Shown one piece after another: positions 1 through 8,818 of a DNA stretch of 64,000 bases. The notes beneath the pieces are model-generated. The model saw only the letters and a program-made list of their open reading frames with translations, searched no databases and was not told the origin of the DNA. Position numbers and translations under genes: made by a program. Numbering within the stretch: the first letter of the stretch is position 1; each line of letters begins with the position of its first letter. This DNA comes from Alphaproteobacteria bacterium (GTDB taxonomy: Bacteria > Pseudomonadota > Alphaproteobacteria > Rhizobiales > Xanthobacteraceae): positions 1 through 64,000 of the forward strand of contig VGEP01000018.1 in NCBI GenBank assembly GCA_016869215.1, read 5' to 3'.

Positions 1-66
1 CTCGGCGGCAGGACGCCCGACGAGGTCTATGATATCGACATGGAGCCAGAAAAATTGGCGGCGTAA
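1..66 (+). CDS. IS3-family transposase (OrfB/integrase), C-terminal 21 residues only
   Basis: The open frame enters from the left edge and ends at a TAA at 64-66. It reads LGGRTPDEVYDIDMEPEKLAA. The motif GGRTPDEVY is the usual C-terminal tail that follows the DDE integrase core in IS3-family transposases. No catalytic residue lies inside the window, so the family call rests on this short motif and on the IS-like sequence downstream. It could be a complete active element or a remnant. Confidence 0.6.
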   Translation, partial: LGGRTPDEVYDIDMEPEKLAA

Positions 67-127
67 TCAAACCCAGAATCCATCTTAGCCAAGCCGCCAA
101 ACTGTCCCGGAAACCGGGACCATCTCT
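1..127 (+). mobile_element. Right end of an IS3-type insertion sequence (partial)
   Basis: The first 66 bases encode a transposase C-terminus. The segment up to about base 127 contains a short palindrome (gtcccggaaaccgggac, 104-120) of the kind seen at the ends of IS3-family elements in rhizobia. The exact terminal base is inferred: a membrane-protein frame on the other strand is natural in composition down to about base 128 and then reads into this segment. The rest of the element lies outside the window. Confidence 0.6.
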
Positions 128-373
128 AACATCTAAGATGGGAGCCAACAATATTCCAATCAATATTGCGATGGGATAAAACCAATACTCTCGCGTCGGG
201 CCGGATGGCGCGATGAGGTGAAACACACCAAGGACACCGGCCCCAGACAGCATTGTGAGCGAAGCAACGAGCCCTGTTGCCGTGAATGGCCGGTCTTCGT
301 TGACGAACCATCCTATTAGAAGTCCAACAGTGCAGCCTAAACTGGCCACTCCTGTGATGACCAACCAGTCCAT
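128..373 (-). pseudogene. Small membrane protein gene truncated by the IS end
   Basis: An ATG at 373 is preceded by a good ribosome binding site (AGGAG, 9 nt upstream). The first 82 residues are hydrophobic, with about three predicted membrane segments (near residues 4-23, 32-54 and 65-80). The frame stays open into the IS end and on to the window edge, so the last 42 or so codons are antisense to the transposase and are unlikely to be original. I do not recognise the family. It could be a three-helix inner-membrane protein whose 3' end was removed by the insertion. Confidence 0.6.
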
Positions 374-408
374 CTTCTATCTCCTGACGCAGGCAATGGG
401 GGCCGTGG

Positions 409-1941
409 CTACACCGGCAAATTGTCGTGCTTCCTCTTCGGCATCTCCACCCGCTTCCCCCTTAACATCGCCAGCGCCCGGGCGATCCGCCGCCGCGTCT
501 GCCGCGGCATGATCACGTCGTCGATATACCCGCGCTCCGCCGCCACGAACGGCGACAAAAACCTATCCTCGTATTCCTTCGTGCGCGCGGCGATCTTCGC
601 CGGATCGCCAATGTCGGCGCGGAAGATGATCTCCACCGCGCCCTTCGCGCCCATCACCGCGATCTGCGCCGTCGGCCAGGCATAGTTCAGATCGCCGCCG
701 ACGTGCTTTGACGCCATCACGTCGTAGGCGCCGCCGAACGCCTTCCTGGTGATGACGGTGACCAGCGGCACGGTCGCCTGCGAATAGGCGAAAAGAAGCT
801 TCGCGCCGTGCTTGATCAGGCCGCCGTACTCCTGGTCGGTGCCGGGCAGGAACCCCGGCACGTCCACGAAAGTCACGATCGGAATTTCGAACGCGTCGCA
901 GAAGCGCACGAAGCGCGCGGCCTTGCGGCTGGCGTCTGAGTCGAGCACGCCCGCGAGCACCATCGGCTGGTTGGCGACAAAGCCCACGGTGCGGCCCGCG
1001 ATCCGGCCGAAGCCGGTGACGATGTTCTTTGCGAACGCCTCGCCGATCTCGAAGAAGTCGCCCTCATCGGCGACTTTGAGGATCAGTTCCTTGACGTCGT
1101 AGGGCTTGTTCGGGTTGTCGGGCACCAGCGTATCGAGGGAAGCGTCCTCGCGCTCGATGTCGTCGTGGCTCGGCCACTCCGGAACGCCGCTGTCGTTGCT
1201 CGCCGGCAGGAAGTCGATCAGCCGGCGCATCTGGAGCAGACACTCGACGTCGTTGTCGTAGGCGCCGTCGGCGATCGAGGACTTCGTCGTGTGCACGCTC
1301 GCGCCGCCGAGTTCCTCCGCGGTGACCACCTCGTTGGTCACGGTCTTCACCACGTCGGGGCCGGTGACGAACATGTAGCTCGTGTCGCGCACCATGAAGA
1401 TGAAGTCGGTCATCGCCGGCGAATAGACGTCGCCGCCCGCGCACGGCCCCATGATGACGCTGATCTGCGGAATGACACCGCTCGCGATGACGTTGCGCTT
1501 GAACACCTCGCCGTAGCCGCCGAGCGAGGCCACGCCCTCCTGGATGCGCGCGCCGCCGGCGTCGAACAGCCCGATAATGGGCGCGCGGGCGCGCATCGCG
1601 GCGTCCTGCACCTTGATAATCTTCTGGGCGTGCGTCTCCGACAGCGAGCCGCCGAACACGGTGAAGTCCTTGGCGAACACGAACACGGTGCGGCCGTTGA
1701 CCGTGCCCCAGCCGGTCACCACGCCGTCGCCGGGGATCTTGGTCTTGTCGATGCCGAAGTCGGTCGCGCGGTGCTCGACGAACATGTCGAACTCCTCGAA
1801 CGAGCCCTTGTCCATGAGCAGTTCGATGCGCTCGCGGGCGGTGAGTTTGCCGCGCTTGTGCTGGGCCTCGATGCGGGCCTGGCCGCCGCCCTCGCGCGCC
1901 CTGGCGCGGCGCTGTTCGAGCTTGTCGAGGATGTCCTTCAT
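409..1941 (-). CDS. pccB: Acyl-CoA carboxylase beta subunit (propionyl-CoA carboxylase type)
   Basis: This 510-residue protein is the usual length for the carboxyltransferase subunit that moves CO2 from biotin to propionyl-CoA, giving methylmalonyl-CoA. The N-terminal carboxyltransferase domain contains [11 protein letters not shown] (126-136) and [12 protein letters not shown] (165-176). The C-terminal domain contains AFGGAYDVM (401-409). The Asp in AYDVM (D407) is the residue that in characterised homologues accompanies propionyl rather than acetyl preference. The frame is open upstream to 2937, but the family N-terminus [13 protein letters not shown] fixes the start at 1941. The biotin-carrying alpha subunit is not in the window. 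Confidence 0.93.
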   Translation of the reverse strand: MKDILDKLEQRRARAREGGGQARIEAQHKRGKLTARERIELLMDKGSFEEFDMFVEHRATDFGIDKTKIPGDGVVTGWGTVNGRTVFVFAKDFTVFGGSLSETHAQKIIKVQDAAMRARAPIIGLFDAGGARIQEGVASLGGYGEVFKRNVIASGVIPQISVIMGPCAGGDVYSPAMTDFIFMVRDTSYMFVTGPDVVKTVTNEVVTAEELGGASVHTTKSSIADGAYDNDVECLLQMRRLIDFLPASNDSGVPEWPSHDDIEREDASLDTLVPDNPNKPYDVKELILKVADEGDFFEIGEAFAKNIVTGFGRIAGRTVGFVANQPMVLAGVLDSDASRKAARFVRFCDAFEIPIVTFVDVPGFLPGTDQEYGGLIKHGAKLLFAYSQATVPLVTVITRKAFGGAYDVMASKHVGGDLNYAWPTAQIAVMGAKGAVEIIFRADIGDPAKIAARTKEYEDRFLSPFVAAERGYIDDVIMPRQTRRRIARALAMLRGKRVEMPKRKHDNLPV

Positions 1942-2043
1942 GCCGGGCCTCGCAGAATCCCTTGGAAAAGGCATAGCACGGCGGCGGCCGGGGTGCTGCC
2001 GGCCGGCGATGGCCCGGATTTGCCCTCCTTCGCGCCATCGGGC

Positions 2044-3873
2044 ATGAAGCGGCCCATGAATTCGCCCGCCAACTCCGGCCCCGACGCCAAGTCCGACGCC
2101 AAGTCCGCTCCCAAGGACCCGCTGCAGGAGGCGCTCGCGCTGCACCGCGCGGGCAAGCACGACCTCGCCATGCAGCGCTACGTGGCGATCCTGGAGCGGG
2201 ACCCGAACAACGCCGACGCGCTCTATTACATCGCGGTGCTGGCGCTCCAGCAGGGCCAGATCGAAGAGGGCATCAAGGTGATCCGCCGCGGGCTGGAGGT
2301 CGGCCCGGAGCGAGGCCGGCTGCATAACCTGCACGGCCAGGCACATCTGCGGCTCAACCAGGACCAGGAGGCGCTCGCGGCTTTCGACCGCGCCATCGCC
2401 TGCGAGCCCACATTCGCCGACGCTTACGGCAACCGCGCCAATCTCCTCGCCGATATGGACCGGCGCGAGGAGGCGCTGGCCGCGTTCGACGCGGCGCTGC
2501 GGGTGCGCCCCTACAACGCCGAGGACATCTGCAACCGCGCCACCGTGCTGGCCGACCTCGGCCGGCTCGACGAGGCGCTGGCGGGCTACGGGCAGGCGAT
2601 CGCGCTGATGCCCGATCTGCCGTTCGCGCATTTCAACCGCGCCGACCTGCTGCTGCGGCAGGGCCGGCTCGGCGACGCCCTGGCCGGCTACGACCGCGCC
2701 GTGGCGATCGAGCCGCGCATGGCGGAGGCGCATTCCAACCGCGGCGTGGTCCTGAAGGAACTCGGCCGGCTCGAGGAAGCCCGCACAGCGGTCGAGCAAG
2801 CACTCAAGCTCGTGCCGAAATCCGCCGAGGCGCTGGTCAACCGCGGCAACATCGCCTTCGAGCAGGGCCGCCTGGACGAGGCGCAGGCCGACTACGTGCG
2901 CGCGCTGGAACTGCGCCCGGACCTGCCGTCGGCGCAATACGCGCGCGGGCTTGCATTGATGGCGCAGGGCGACTGGGCGGCAGGCTTCCCGCTCTACGAG
3001 GCGCGCGAACGCATTGCGTCGGCGCCGTTCGTCGCGCCGCCCTACCCGCGCTGGAACGGCGAGCCGCTCAAGGACGAGCGGCTGGTGCTGCTGTGCGAGC
3101 AGGGCCTGGGCGACGCCATCCAGTTCTGCCGCTTCGGGCCGATACTCGCCGCGCGCGGCGTGGACGTGACGATCGTCACGTCCAATCAGATGCGGCCGCT
3201 GCTGTCGTCGCTGAAAGGAGTCACCGCCGTCGGTCCCGACGACGCGCCGCAGCCGAACGGCCGTGCGCTGCGGTGGCTCGCGCTGATGAGTGCACCGGGC
3301 GTGCTCGGCGTGCGCCCGGACAATGTACCGGGCGAGACGCCCTATCTCTCCGCCGAGCCGGCGCGGATGTCACGCTGGGCCAACGAGATCGGCCCGGACG
3401 GCTTCAGGATCGGCATCAACTGGGCGCCGGGCCCGACCCGCGGCGCGTTCGGGCGAAGGCGCGCCGTACCGCTGTCGCTGTTCGCGCCGCTTGCCGCCAT
3501 TCCCGGCGTGCGGCTGATCTCGCTGCAGAAGGGAGACGCGCAGGACGAGATCGCGAAGGTGGATTTCGCCTCGAAGATCGAGACCTTCGACACCGATCCC
3601 GATCCGCGCGCCGACTATTTCCTCGACACCGCGGCGGCGATGACACATCTCGATCTGGTCGTGACCTGCGACACGGCGGTGGCGCATCTGGCGGGCGCGC
3701 TGGCGCGGCCGGTGTTCACCGCGCTTCCGTTCGTCGCCGACTGGCGCTGGCTCTCCGGCCGCGACGATTGCCCGTGGTACCCGACCATGCGGCTGTTCCG
3801 GCAGACCAAGGCCGGCGAATGGAGCGACGCGATGGCGCGGCTCGCGGCCGCGGTCGAGGCAATGGCGCGCTGA
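2044..3873 (+). CDS. TPR-repeat protein with glycosyltransferase-like C-terminal domain
   Basis: About 609 residues. From residue 25 to about 345 it is built of 34-residue tetratricopeptide repeats with the pattern A.Y.NRA..L...GR..EAL..Y..A. The last 250 residues resemble the ADP-heptose/GT9-GT41-like domain that often follows TPRs in alphaproteobacteria (ending [18 protein letters not shown]...WRWL...[10 protein letters not shown]). The start is taken at the ATG at 2044 (MKRPMNSPA), because upstream codons overlap the divergent pccB. An ATG at 2056 is also possible. It probably glycosylates or scaffolds, but no substrate can be read from sequence. It converges on the ATP12 gene with 8 nt between them. 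Confidence 0.8.
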   Translation: MKRPMNSPANSGPDAKSDAKSAPKDPLQEALALHRAGKHDLAMQRYVAILERDPNNADALYYIAVLALQQGQIEEGIKVIRRGLEVGPERGRLHNLHGQAHLRLNQDQEALAAFDRAIACEPTFADAYGNRANLLADMDRREEALAAFDAALRVRPYNAEDICNRATVLADLGRLDEALAGYGQAIALMPDLPFAHFNRADLLLRQGRLGDALAGYDRAVAIEPRMAEAHSNRGVVLKELGRLEEARTAVEQALKLVPKSAEALVNRGNIAFEQGRLDEAQADYVRALELRPDLPSAQYARGLALMAQGDWAAGFPLYEARERIASAPFVAPPYPRWNGEPLKDERLVLLCEQGLGDAIQFCRFGPILAARGVDVTIVTSNQMRPLLSSLKGVTAVGPDDAPQPNGRALRWLALMSAPGVLGVRPDNVPGETPYLSAEPARMSRWANEIGPDGFRIGINWAPGPTRGAFGRRRAVPLSLFAPLAAIPGVRLISLQKGDAQDEIAKVDFASKIETFDTDPDPRADYFLDTAAAMTHLDLVVTCDTAVAHLAGALARPVFTALPFVADWRWLSGRDDCPWYPTMRLFRQTKAGEWSDAMARLAAAVEAMAR

Positions 3874-3881
3874 GGCGCGCG

Positions 3882-4655
3882 TTACTTTACCACTGCCAGC
3901 ACCGTCGCCGCCGCCTGCAATTCCGCGAACTGAAACGCACGGCGCTTGAGCGCCAGTTCGTCGCGGCCCCAGAACTCCATGTTCCAGTCCTCGTCGACAT
4001 GCGCCGCGCTCCATACCGCATCGAGCGACAGCCGCCCCGCGGCGAGCGCAAGTCCGAGCAGCGCCGAGCCCGTCAGCGCGGTGACGACGTTGAGCGCACC
4101 GAGCCGCCACGGGTCGGACGGGATCGCTGCGCGCGCCCGCGCAACCGCTTCCGCAGGCTGGCGCGCGAAGCCCACACCCTGCGCCAGCACGAAGCGCGCG
4201 CCGAGTTCGTCGCGCGCCCATTCCACCGCCGGGTCCCAGTGCTTGCTCTGCCGCGCCACCAGCCCCTCGGGCCCGTCCGCGCGATAGAACAGCAAATCGG
4301 ACTCCAGATACTTCGCGATCTCGTCCGCCACCGGCTGCGGCTGCGGGGCGACGCCGTCGACGATAGAATTGATAAGCCGCGTCAGCGGCATTGCCGCCGG
4401 ATCGACGGTCTCGCGCTGCGCGTCCCACTCGGCCGCGATCAACTCTGCGAGTTCGCGCGACGGTGCGGCGAGCGTCCGCCGCGCCGGCGTCCGCACCGGC
4501 TTGCCGTCCAGCGTCACCGCATGGCCGCCCTCGGCCTCCCGGACTTCGGCGGTCTTGTAGAAGCGGGCCTTGAGCGCCGGCCGCATATTGCGACGCGCCG
4601 ACTCCATCGGGTCGGGCGGCTGCGCCTGGAAGATGTCCTCAAACACGTCGCGCAT
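3882..4655 (-). CDS. ATP12 family chaperone for F1-ATPase assembly
   Basis: This 257-residue protein matches ATP12, the chaperone that binds the F1 alpha subunit during ATP synthase assembly in mitochondria and alphaproteobacteria. Recognisable features are FYKTAEV near the N-terminus, the hairpin AVTLDGKPVRTPARRTLAAPS, AELIAAEWDAQ, and TRLINSIVDG. The C-terminal half is helical, including LGALNVVTALTGSALLGLAL. It ends 8 nt from the convergent TPR gene and is divergent from the kor operon. No ATP synthase genes are in view, so it is a stand-alone gene here. Confidence 0.92.
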   Translation of the reverse strand: MRDVFEDIFQAQPPDPMESARRNMRPALKARFYKTAEVREAEGGHAVTLDGKPVRTPARRTLAAPSRELAELIAAEWDAQRETVDPAAMPLTRLINSIVDGVAPQPQPVADEIAKYLESDLLFYRADGPEGLVARQSKHWDPAVEWARDELGARFVLAQGVGFARQPAEAVARARAAIPSDPWRLGALNVVTALTGSALLGLALAAGRLSLDAVWSAAHVDEDWNMEFWGRDELALKRRAFQFAELQAAATVLAVVK

Positions 4656-4988
4656 GGCTCATTTGTGCGATGCAGCAAAATAGGCGGTCGGGCCCGCCGC
4701 CGGGGCGGCCAAACTACCCGACCCTCGGCGGGCACGCCACGTTTCATGATGCTTTGCAGCATGGGGCAGAACCGCTCACGCCGGTTTGACGCCGGGGGCC
4801 CCCGATCGGTGGCACAATCCTGCTCAAGGCTCTGATATATACCTTTGAATTGGTGGCATTCGAGGTCCCGAACCACTAACATCCCGGCCCGGAGTCGGCC
4901 GCAAGACCGGCCAGCTTGGGATGGACCTAACCGACGCGCCGTCACGCCCCTTCGACCTTGCATCGGGGGGCGCGTCGACGAGGAGTAA
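4656..4988. other. Divergent intergenic region upstream of the kor operon
   Basis: The 333 bases lie between the divergent ATP12 gene and the first kor gene and must hold both promoters. I see an A/T-rich stretch (tgatatatacct, about 4832-4843) and a TTGACG at 4786-4791, but their spacing does not make a standard promoter. A clear ribosome binding site GAGGAG lies just before the ATG at 4989. No small gene with convincing coding character was found. Confidence 0.5.
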
Positions 4989-6791
4989 ATGAAACCAACA
5001 AACATTTCGGCGCCGGACTACTTCCATAAAGTGGTCGACTGCCAATGGGCCTGCCCGGCCCACACCCCCGTACCCGAATACATCCGGTTGATCGCGGAAG
5101 GCCGCTACGGCGACGCCTACATGATCAACTGGAAGTCCAACGTGTTCCCGGGAATCCTCGGACGCACCTGCGACCGGCCCTGCGAGCCGGCGTGCCGGCG
5201 CGGCCGCGTCGAGAAGGATCCGGTGGCGATCTGCCGCCTCAAACGCGTCGCCGCGGACTACAAGGAAGACGTCAAGCCGCGGATGCCCAAGCCCGTAGCG
5301 CGCAAGAACGGCAAGCGCGTCGCGCTGGTCGGCGGCGGGCCGGCGTCACTTGCTGTTGCGCGCGACCTCGCGCCGCTCGGCTACCAGTGCACCGTGTTCG
5401 ACCAGGATCCGCAGGCCGGCGGCATGATGCGGACGCAAATTCCAAAGTTCCGCCTGCCGGACTCCGTGATCGACGAGGAGTGCGGATACATCATCGATCT
5501 CGGCATCGAGTTCGTCGGCGGCAAGCGCATCGACAGCATGAAGAAGCTGCTGTCCGAGAACTACGACGCGATCTTCGTGGGCTCCGGCGCGCCGCGCGGA
5601 CGCGAGCTGGAGATTCCGGGCCGCAAGGAAGCGGCCAAGAACATCCATATCGGCATCGATTGGCTGTCGTCAGTATCCTTCGGACACACGAGCAAGATCG
5701 GCAAGCGCGTGATCGTGCTCGGTGGCGGCAACACCGCGATGGACTGCTGCCGCACCGCGCGCCGCCTCGGCGGTGACGAAGTAAAGGTGATCGTCCGCTC
5801 TGGCTTCGAGGAAATGAAGGCGTCCCCCTGGGAAAAGGAGGACGCTATGCACGAGGACATCCCGATCCTCAACATGCTGGTGCCGAAGGAGTTCACCCAC
5901 GACAACGGCAAGCTCACCGGCGTCGTATTCGAGAAGGTCAAGGCGGTGCGCGACGACAAGGGCCGCCGCAATCTCGTGCCGACCGGCGAGCCGGACCAGC
6001 ATTTCGAATGCGACGACGTGCTGGTCGCGGTCGGCCAGGAGAACGCGTTCCCCTGGATCGAGCGCGACATCGGCATCGAGTTCGACAAGTGGGACATGCC
6101 CAAGGTCGATCCGAAGACCATGGCCTCGACCAACCCGATGGTGTTCTTCGGCGGCGATGCGGCGTTCGGCCCGAAGAATATCATCTGGGCGGTGGCGCAC
6201 GGCCACGACGCGGCCCTGTCGATCCACAAGATGCTCTCCGGCGAGGACGTCAACGAGCGCCCCCTGCCCGACGTGCAGGTGTCCAGCCAGAAGATGGGCA
6301 TCCACGAGTGGAGCTACGACAACGACATCTCCGCCGACAAGCGCTTCCGGGTGCCGCACCGCGACAAGGTGGTGGCGCTGAAGGACATCAAGGCCGAGGT
6401 CGAACTGGGCTTCGATCCCAAGCTCGGCTTCAACGAGGCGCAGCGCTGCCTGAACTGCGACGTGCAGACGGTGTTTGCGACGCAGCTCTGCATCGAGTGC
6501 GACGCCTGCGTCGACATCTGCCCGATGGACTGCATCACCTTTACCGAGAACGGCGAAGAAGCCGACCTTCGGACCAGGCTCAAGGCCCCGGCCAAGAACC
6601 TGACCCAGGATCTCTACGTCTCGGAGACGCTCAAGACCGGCCGCGTGATGGTGAAGGACGAAGACGTCTGCCTGCACTGCGGCCTGTGCGCCGAACGCTG
6701 CCCCACCGGTGCGTGGGACATGCAGAAGTATCTCATCGACATGACCCACGCGAATTCGCCATGCCAGCAGCAAGCCCGATCAGCAGCGTAA
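4989..6791 (+). CDS. FAD/NAD(P)-binding Fe-S subunit of a 2-oxoacid oxidoreductase (GltD-like)
   Basis: This 600-residue protein should pass electrons between NAD(P) and a 2-oxoacid:ferredoxin-oxidoreductase-type core. The N-terminus has the Fe-S cysteines of GltD-like proteins (C18, C22, then C61, C65, C69). Next comes an FAD site VALVGGGPAS (111-120) and a second dinucleotide site VIVLGGGNTAMD near 240. Two C-terminal 4Fe-4S motifs follow, C501-C504-C507-C511 and C561-C564-C567-C571. It starts with a strong GAGGAG site and overlaps the KorA-like gene by 31 nt, so the two are translated from one message. The subunit sizes encoded here (about 66, 67 and 38 kDa) are close to those I recall for 2-oxoglutarate:NADP+ oxidoreductase of Azoarcus evansii. 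The role is therefore likely, though the substrate is inferred. Confidence 0.85.
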   Translation: MKPTNISAPDYFHKVVDCQWACPAHTPVPEYIRLIAEGRYGDAYMINWKSNVFPGILGRTCDRPCEPACRRGRVEKDPVAICRLKRVAADYKEDVKPRMPKPVARKNGKRVALVGGGPASLAVARDLAPLGYQCTVFDQDPQAGGMMRTQIPKFRLPDSVIDEECGYIIDLGIEFVGGKRIDSMKKLLSENYDAIFVGSGAPRGRELEIPGRKEAAKNIHIGIDWLSSVSFGHTSKIGKRVIVLGGGNTAMDCCRTARRLGGDEVKVIVRSGFEEMKASPWEKEDAMHEDIPILNMLVPKEFTHDNGKLTGVVFEKVKAVRDDKGRRNLVPTGEPDQHFECDDVLVAVGQENAFPWIERDIGIEFDKWDMPKVDPKTMASTNPMVFFGGDAAFGPKNIIWAVAHGHDAALSIHKMLSGEDVNERPLPDVQVSSQKMGIHEWSYDNDISADKRFRVPHRDKVVALKDIKAEVELGFDPKLGFNEAQRCLNCDVQTVFATQLCIECDACVDICPMDCITFTENGEEADLRTRLKAPAKNLTQDLYVSETLKTGRVMVKDEDVCLHCGLCAERCPTGAWDMQKYLIDMTHANSPCQQQARSAA

Positions 6792-8608
6792 ACGACTTCG
6801 TCGTCCGGTTCGCCAACGTCAACGGTTCCGGCTCAGCCAGCGCCAACGAGCTGTTCGCGCGTTCGATCCTGCGCCACGGCGTGCCGGTGTCGCCGCGCAA
6901 TATCTTTCCCTCCAACATCCAGGGCCTGCCGACCTGGTACGAGGTGCGCGTCACCGAGGACGGCCATCTCGGCGCCCGCGGCGGCGTCGACATGATGGTG
7001 GCGATGAACCCGCAGACCTGGGACAAGGACGTCGCCTCGATCGAGCCGGGCGGCTACCTGTTCTACGATTCGACCAAGCCGATGCCGTCGTCGAAGTTCC
7101 GCGACGACATCTCCGTCATCGGCGTGCCGCTGACCGCGATCACCAACTCGACTTACACCGATCCGCGCCAGCGCCAGCTGTTCAAGAACATCATCTATCT
7201 CGGCGCGCTGTCGGCGCTGTTCGAGATGGACGCCAAGCTGATCGAGCAGCTGATCGGCGAGCAGTACAAGGGCAAGGAAAAGCTCCTGTCCTCCAACGTG
7301 CACGCGCTGCATCTGGGCCGCGATTGGGCGCTGCAGAATCTGAAATGCCCGATCGGGCTTCGCGTGCGCAAGGCCGACAAGGTCGGCGACCGCATCTTCG
7401 TCGAGGGCAACAGCGCGGCCGCGCTCGGCGCGGTCTATGGCGGCGCCAGCGTCTGCGCCTGGTATCCGATCACCCCTTCCTCCTCGCTCGCCGACGCCTT
7501 CACCAGCCATTGCAAGCGGCTGCGGCACGACCCCGCGACCGGCAAGGCCAAGTACGCGATCGTCCAGGGGGAGGATGAGCTGGCCTCCATCGGCATCGTG
7601 ATCGGCGCCGGCTGGAACGGCGCACGCGCCTTCACCGCCACGTCCGGCCCCGGCATCTCCCTGATGCAGGAGTTCATCGGCCTCTCATACTTTGCCGAAA
7701 TCCCCGCCGTGATCATGAACGTGCAGCGCGCCGGCCCCTCGACCGGCATGCCGACGCGGACGCAGCAGTGCGACGTGATCTCGTGCGCCTACGCCTCGCA
7801 CGGCGACACCAAGCACCCGCTGCTGTTCCCGGAAGACCCCGCCGAGGCCTTCGACATGGCGGCGCAGTGCTTCGATCTCGCCGAGCGGCTGCAGACCACG
7901 ATCTTTCTGATGCTCGACCTCGACATCGGCATGAACCATCGGCTCAGCCGCCCGTTCAAATGGGACGACTCAAAGCAGCTCGACCGCGGCAAGGTGATGA
8001 CCGCGGCGATGCTGGACGACGGCCGCGACTTCGGCCGCTACCTCGACGTCGACGGCGACGGCATTCCCTATCGGACCTATCCGGGCACGCACCCGACCAA
8101 GGGCTCGTTCTTCACCCGCGGCACCTCGCGCGACCGCTACGCGCGCTACACCGAGGAAGGCCCCGCCTACCAGGACAACATGCAGCGCCTGCTGCGCAAG
8201 TTCGAGACCGCCAAGGACCTGGTACCGCGGCCGTTGCAGGCCAACGCCGGCAAGCCGACCAAGTACGGCGTGATCTACTACGGCTCGACCACTCCCGCGA
8301 TGGACGAGGCCATCGGCATGCTGGAGGCGCGCGGCCACCAGCTCGACCGGCTGCGTGTGCGCGCGTTTCCGTTCCATTCCAGCGTGCCGAACTTCATCGC
8401 CGACCATGACTTCGTCTACGTGGTCGAGCAGAACCGGGACGCGCAGCTGCGTTCGCTGATCGTCAACGAATGCGGCATCGACCCGGTGCGGCTGGTTCCG
8501 ATCCTGCACTACGACGGCACACCGATCACCGCACGCTTCATCGCCAAGGCCATCGGCGATCACCTTGACCAGCTCAAGGTCACGCCGCTACGAAAGGTCG
8601 GAGCGTAA
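6761..8608 (+). CDS. korA: 2-oxoacid:acceptor oxidoreductase, alpha subunit with fused gamma domain (KorA-like)
   Basis: About 615 residues. The N-terminal 200 or so form the gamma domain (FARSILRHGVPVSPRNIFPSNI, then GVDMMVAMNPQTW). The alpha (pyrimidine-binding) domain follows, with WYPITPSSSLADAF, QGEDELASIGIVIGAGWNGARAFTATSGPG and RAGPSTGMPTRTQQ. The C-terminal domain near residues 500-600 has FPFHSSVPNF and FVYVVEQNRDAQ. This gamma-alpha fusion is typical of 2-oxoglutarate or branched 2-oxoacid enzymes. The ATG at 6761 overlaps the end of the upstream subunit by 31 nt. That start was chosen because the gamma domain begins there; there is no clear ribosome binding site, which fits translational coupling. 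Confidence 0.9.
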   Translation: MPAASPISSVNDFVVRFANVNGSGSASANELFARSILRHGVPVSPRNIFPSNIQGLPTWYEVRVTEDGHLGARGGVDMMVAMNPQTWDKDVASIEPGGYLFYDSTKPMPSSKFRDDISVIGVPLTAITNSTYTDPRQRQLFKNIIYLGALSALFEMDAKLIEQLIGEQYKGKEKLLSSNVHALHLGRDWALQNLKCPIGLRVRKADKVGDRIFVEGNSAAALGAVYGGASVCAWYPITPSSSLADAFTSHCKRLRHDPATGKAKYAIVQGEDELASIGIVIGAGWNGARAFTATSGPGISLMQEFIGLSYFAEIPAVIMNVQRAGPSTGMPTRTQQCDVISCAYASHGDTKHPLLFPEDPAEAFDMAAQCFDLAERLQTTIFLMLDLDIGMNHRLSRPFKWDDSKQLDRGKVMTAAMLDDGRDFGRYLDVDGDGIPYRTYPGTHPTKGSFFTRGTSRDRYARYTEEGPAYQDNMQRLLRKFETAKDLVPRPLQANAGKPTKYGVIYYGSTTPAMDEAIGMLEARGHQLDRLRVRAFPFHSSVPNFIADHDFVYVVEQNRDAQLRSLIVNECGIDPVRLVPILHYDGTPITARFIAKAIGDHLDQLKVTPLRKVGA

Positions 8609-8818
8609 GATGCGATCCGCGCGACCGCTGCCGAAGCGCGCCGGCATCAAGCATCGTGACGAGGCCAGCGCCGCGCCTGTGGCGACTCGGCCTAATTTGG
8701 CCGGCGCGGGGGCGAATCGTGTACCAGTTCCGCCAACATGAACGTGGGCGGTGCCGAATCATACGCCTCATCGGGCGTCGCAGAGAACAGGCGGCTCTGC
8801 TGGCCAAAGGCTTGGTCG

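Noticed and set aside
126-311. Small open frame in the region after the IS end
   Set aside because: The overlapping frame starting at 373 has a ribosome binding site and hydrophobic coding character, so the other frame is a shadow.
1942-2937. N-terminal extension of pccB upstream of 1941 on the minus strand
   Set aside because: The family start [12 protein letters not shown] is at 1941, and the upstream part is antisense to the TPR gene, which has clear coding character.
4786-4818. TTGACG followed by cacaat upstream of the kor operon as a promoter
   Set aside because: The spacing is about 21 bases, outside the usual 16-18, so I do not call it.
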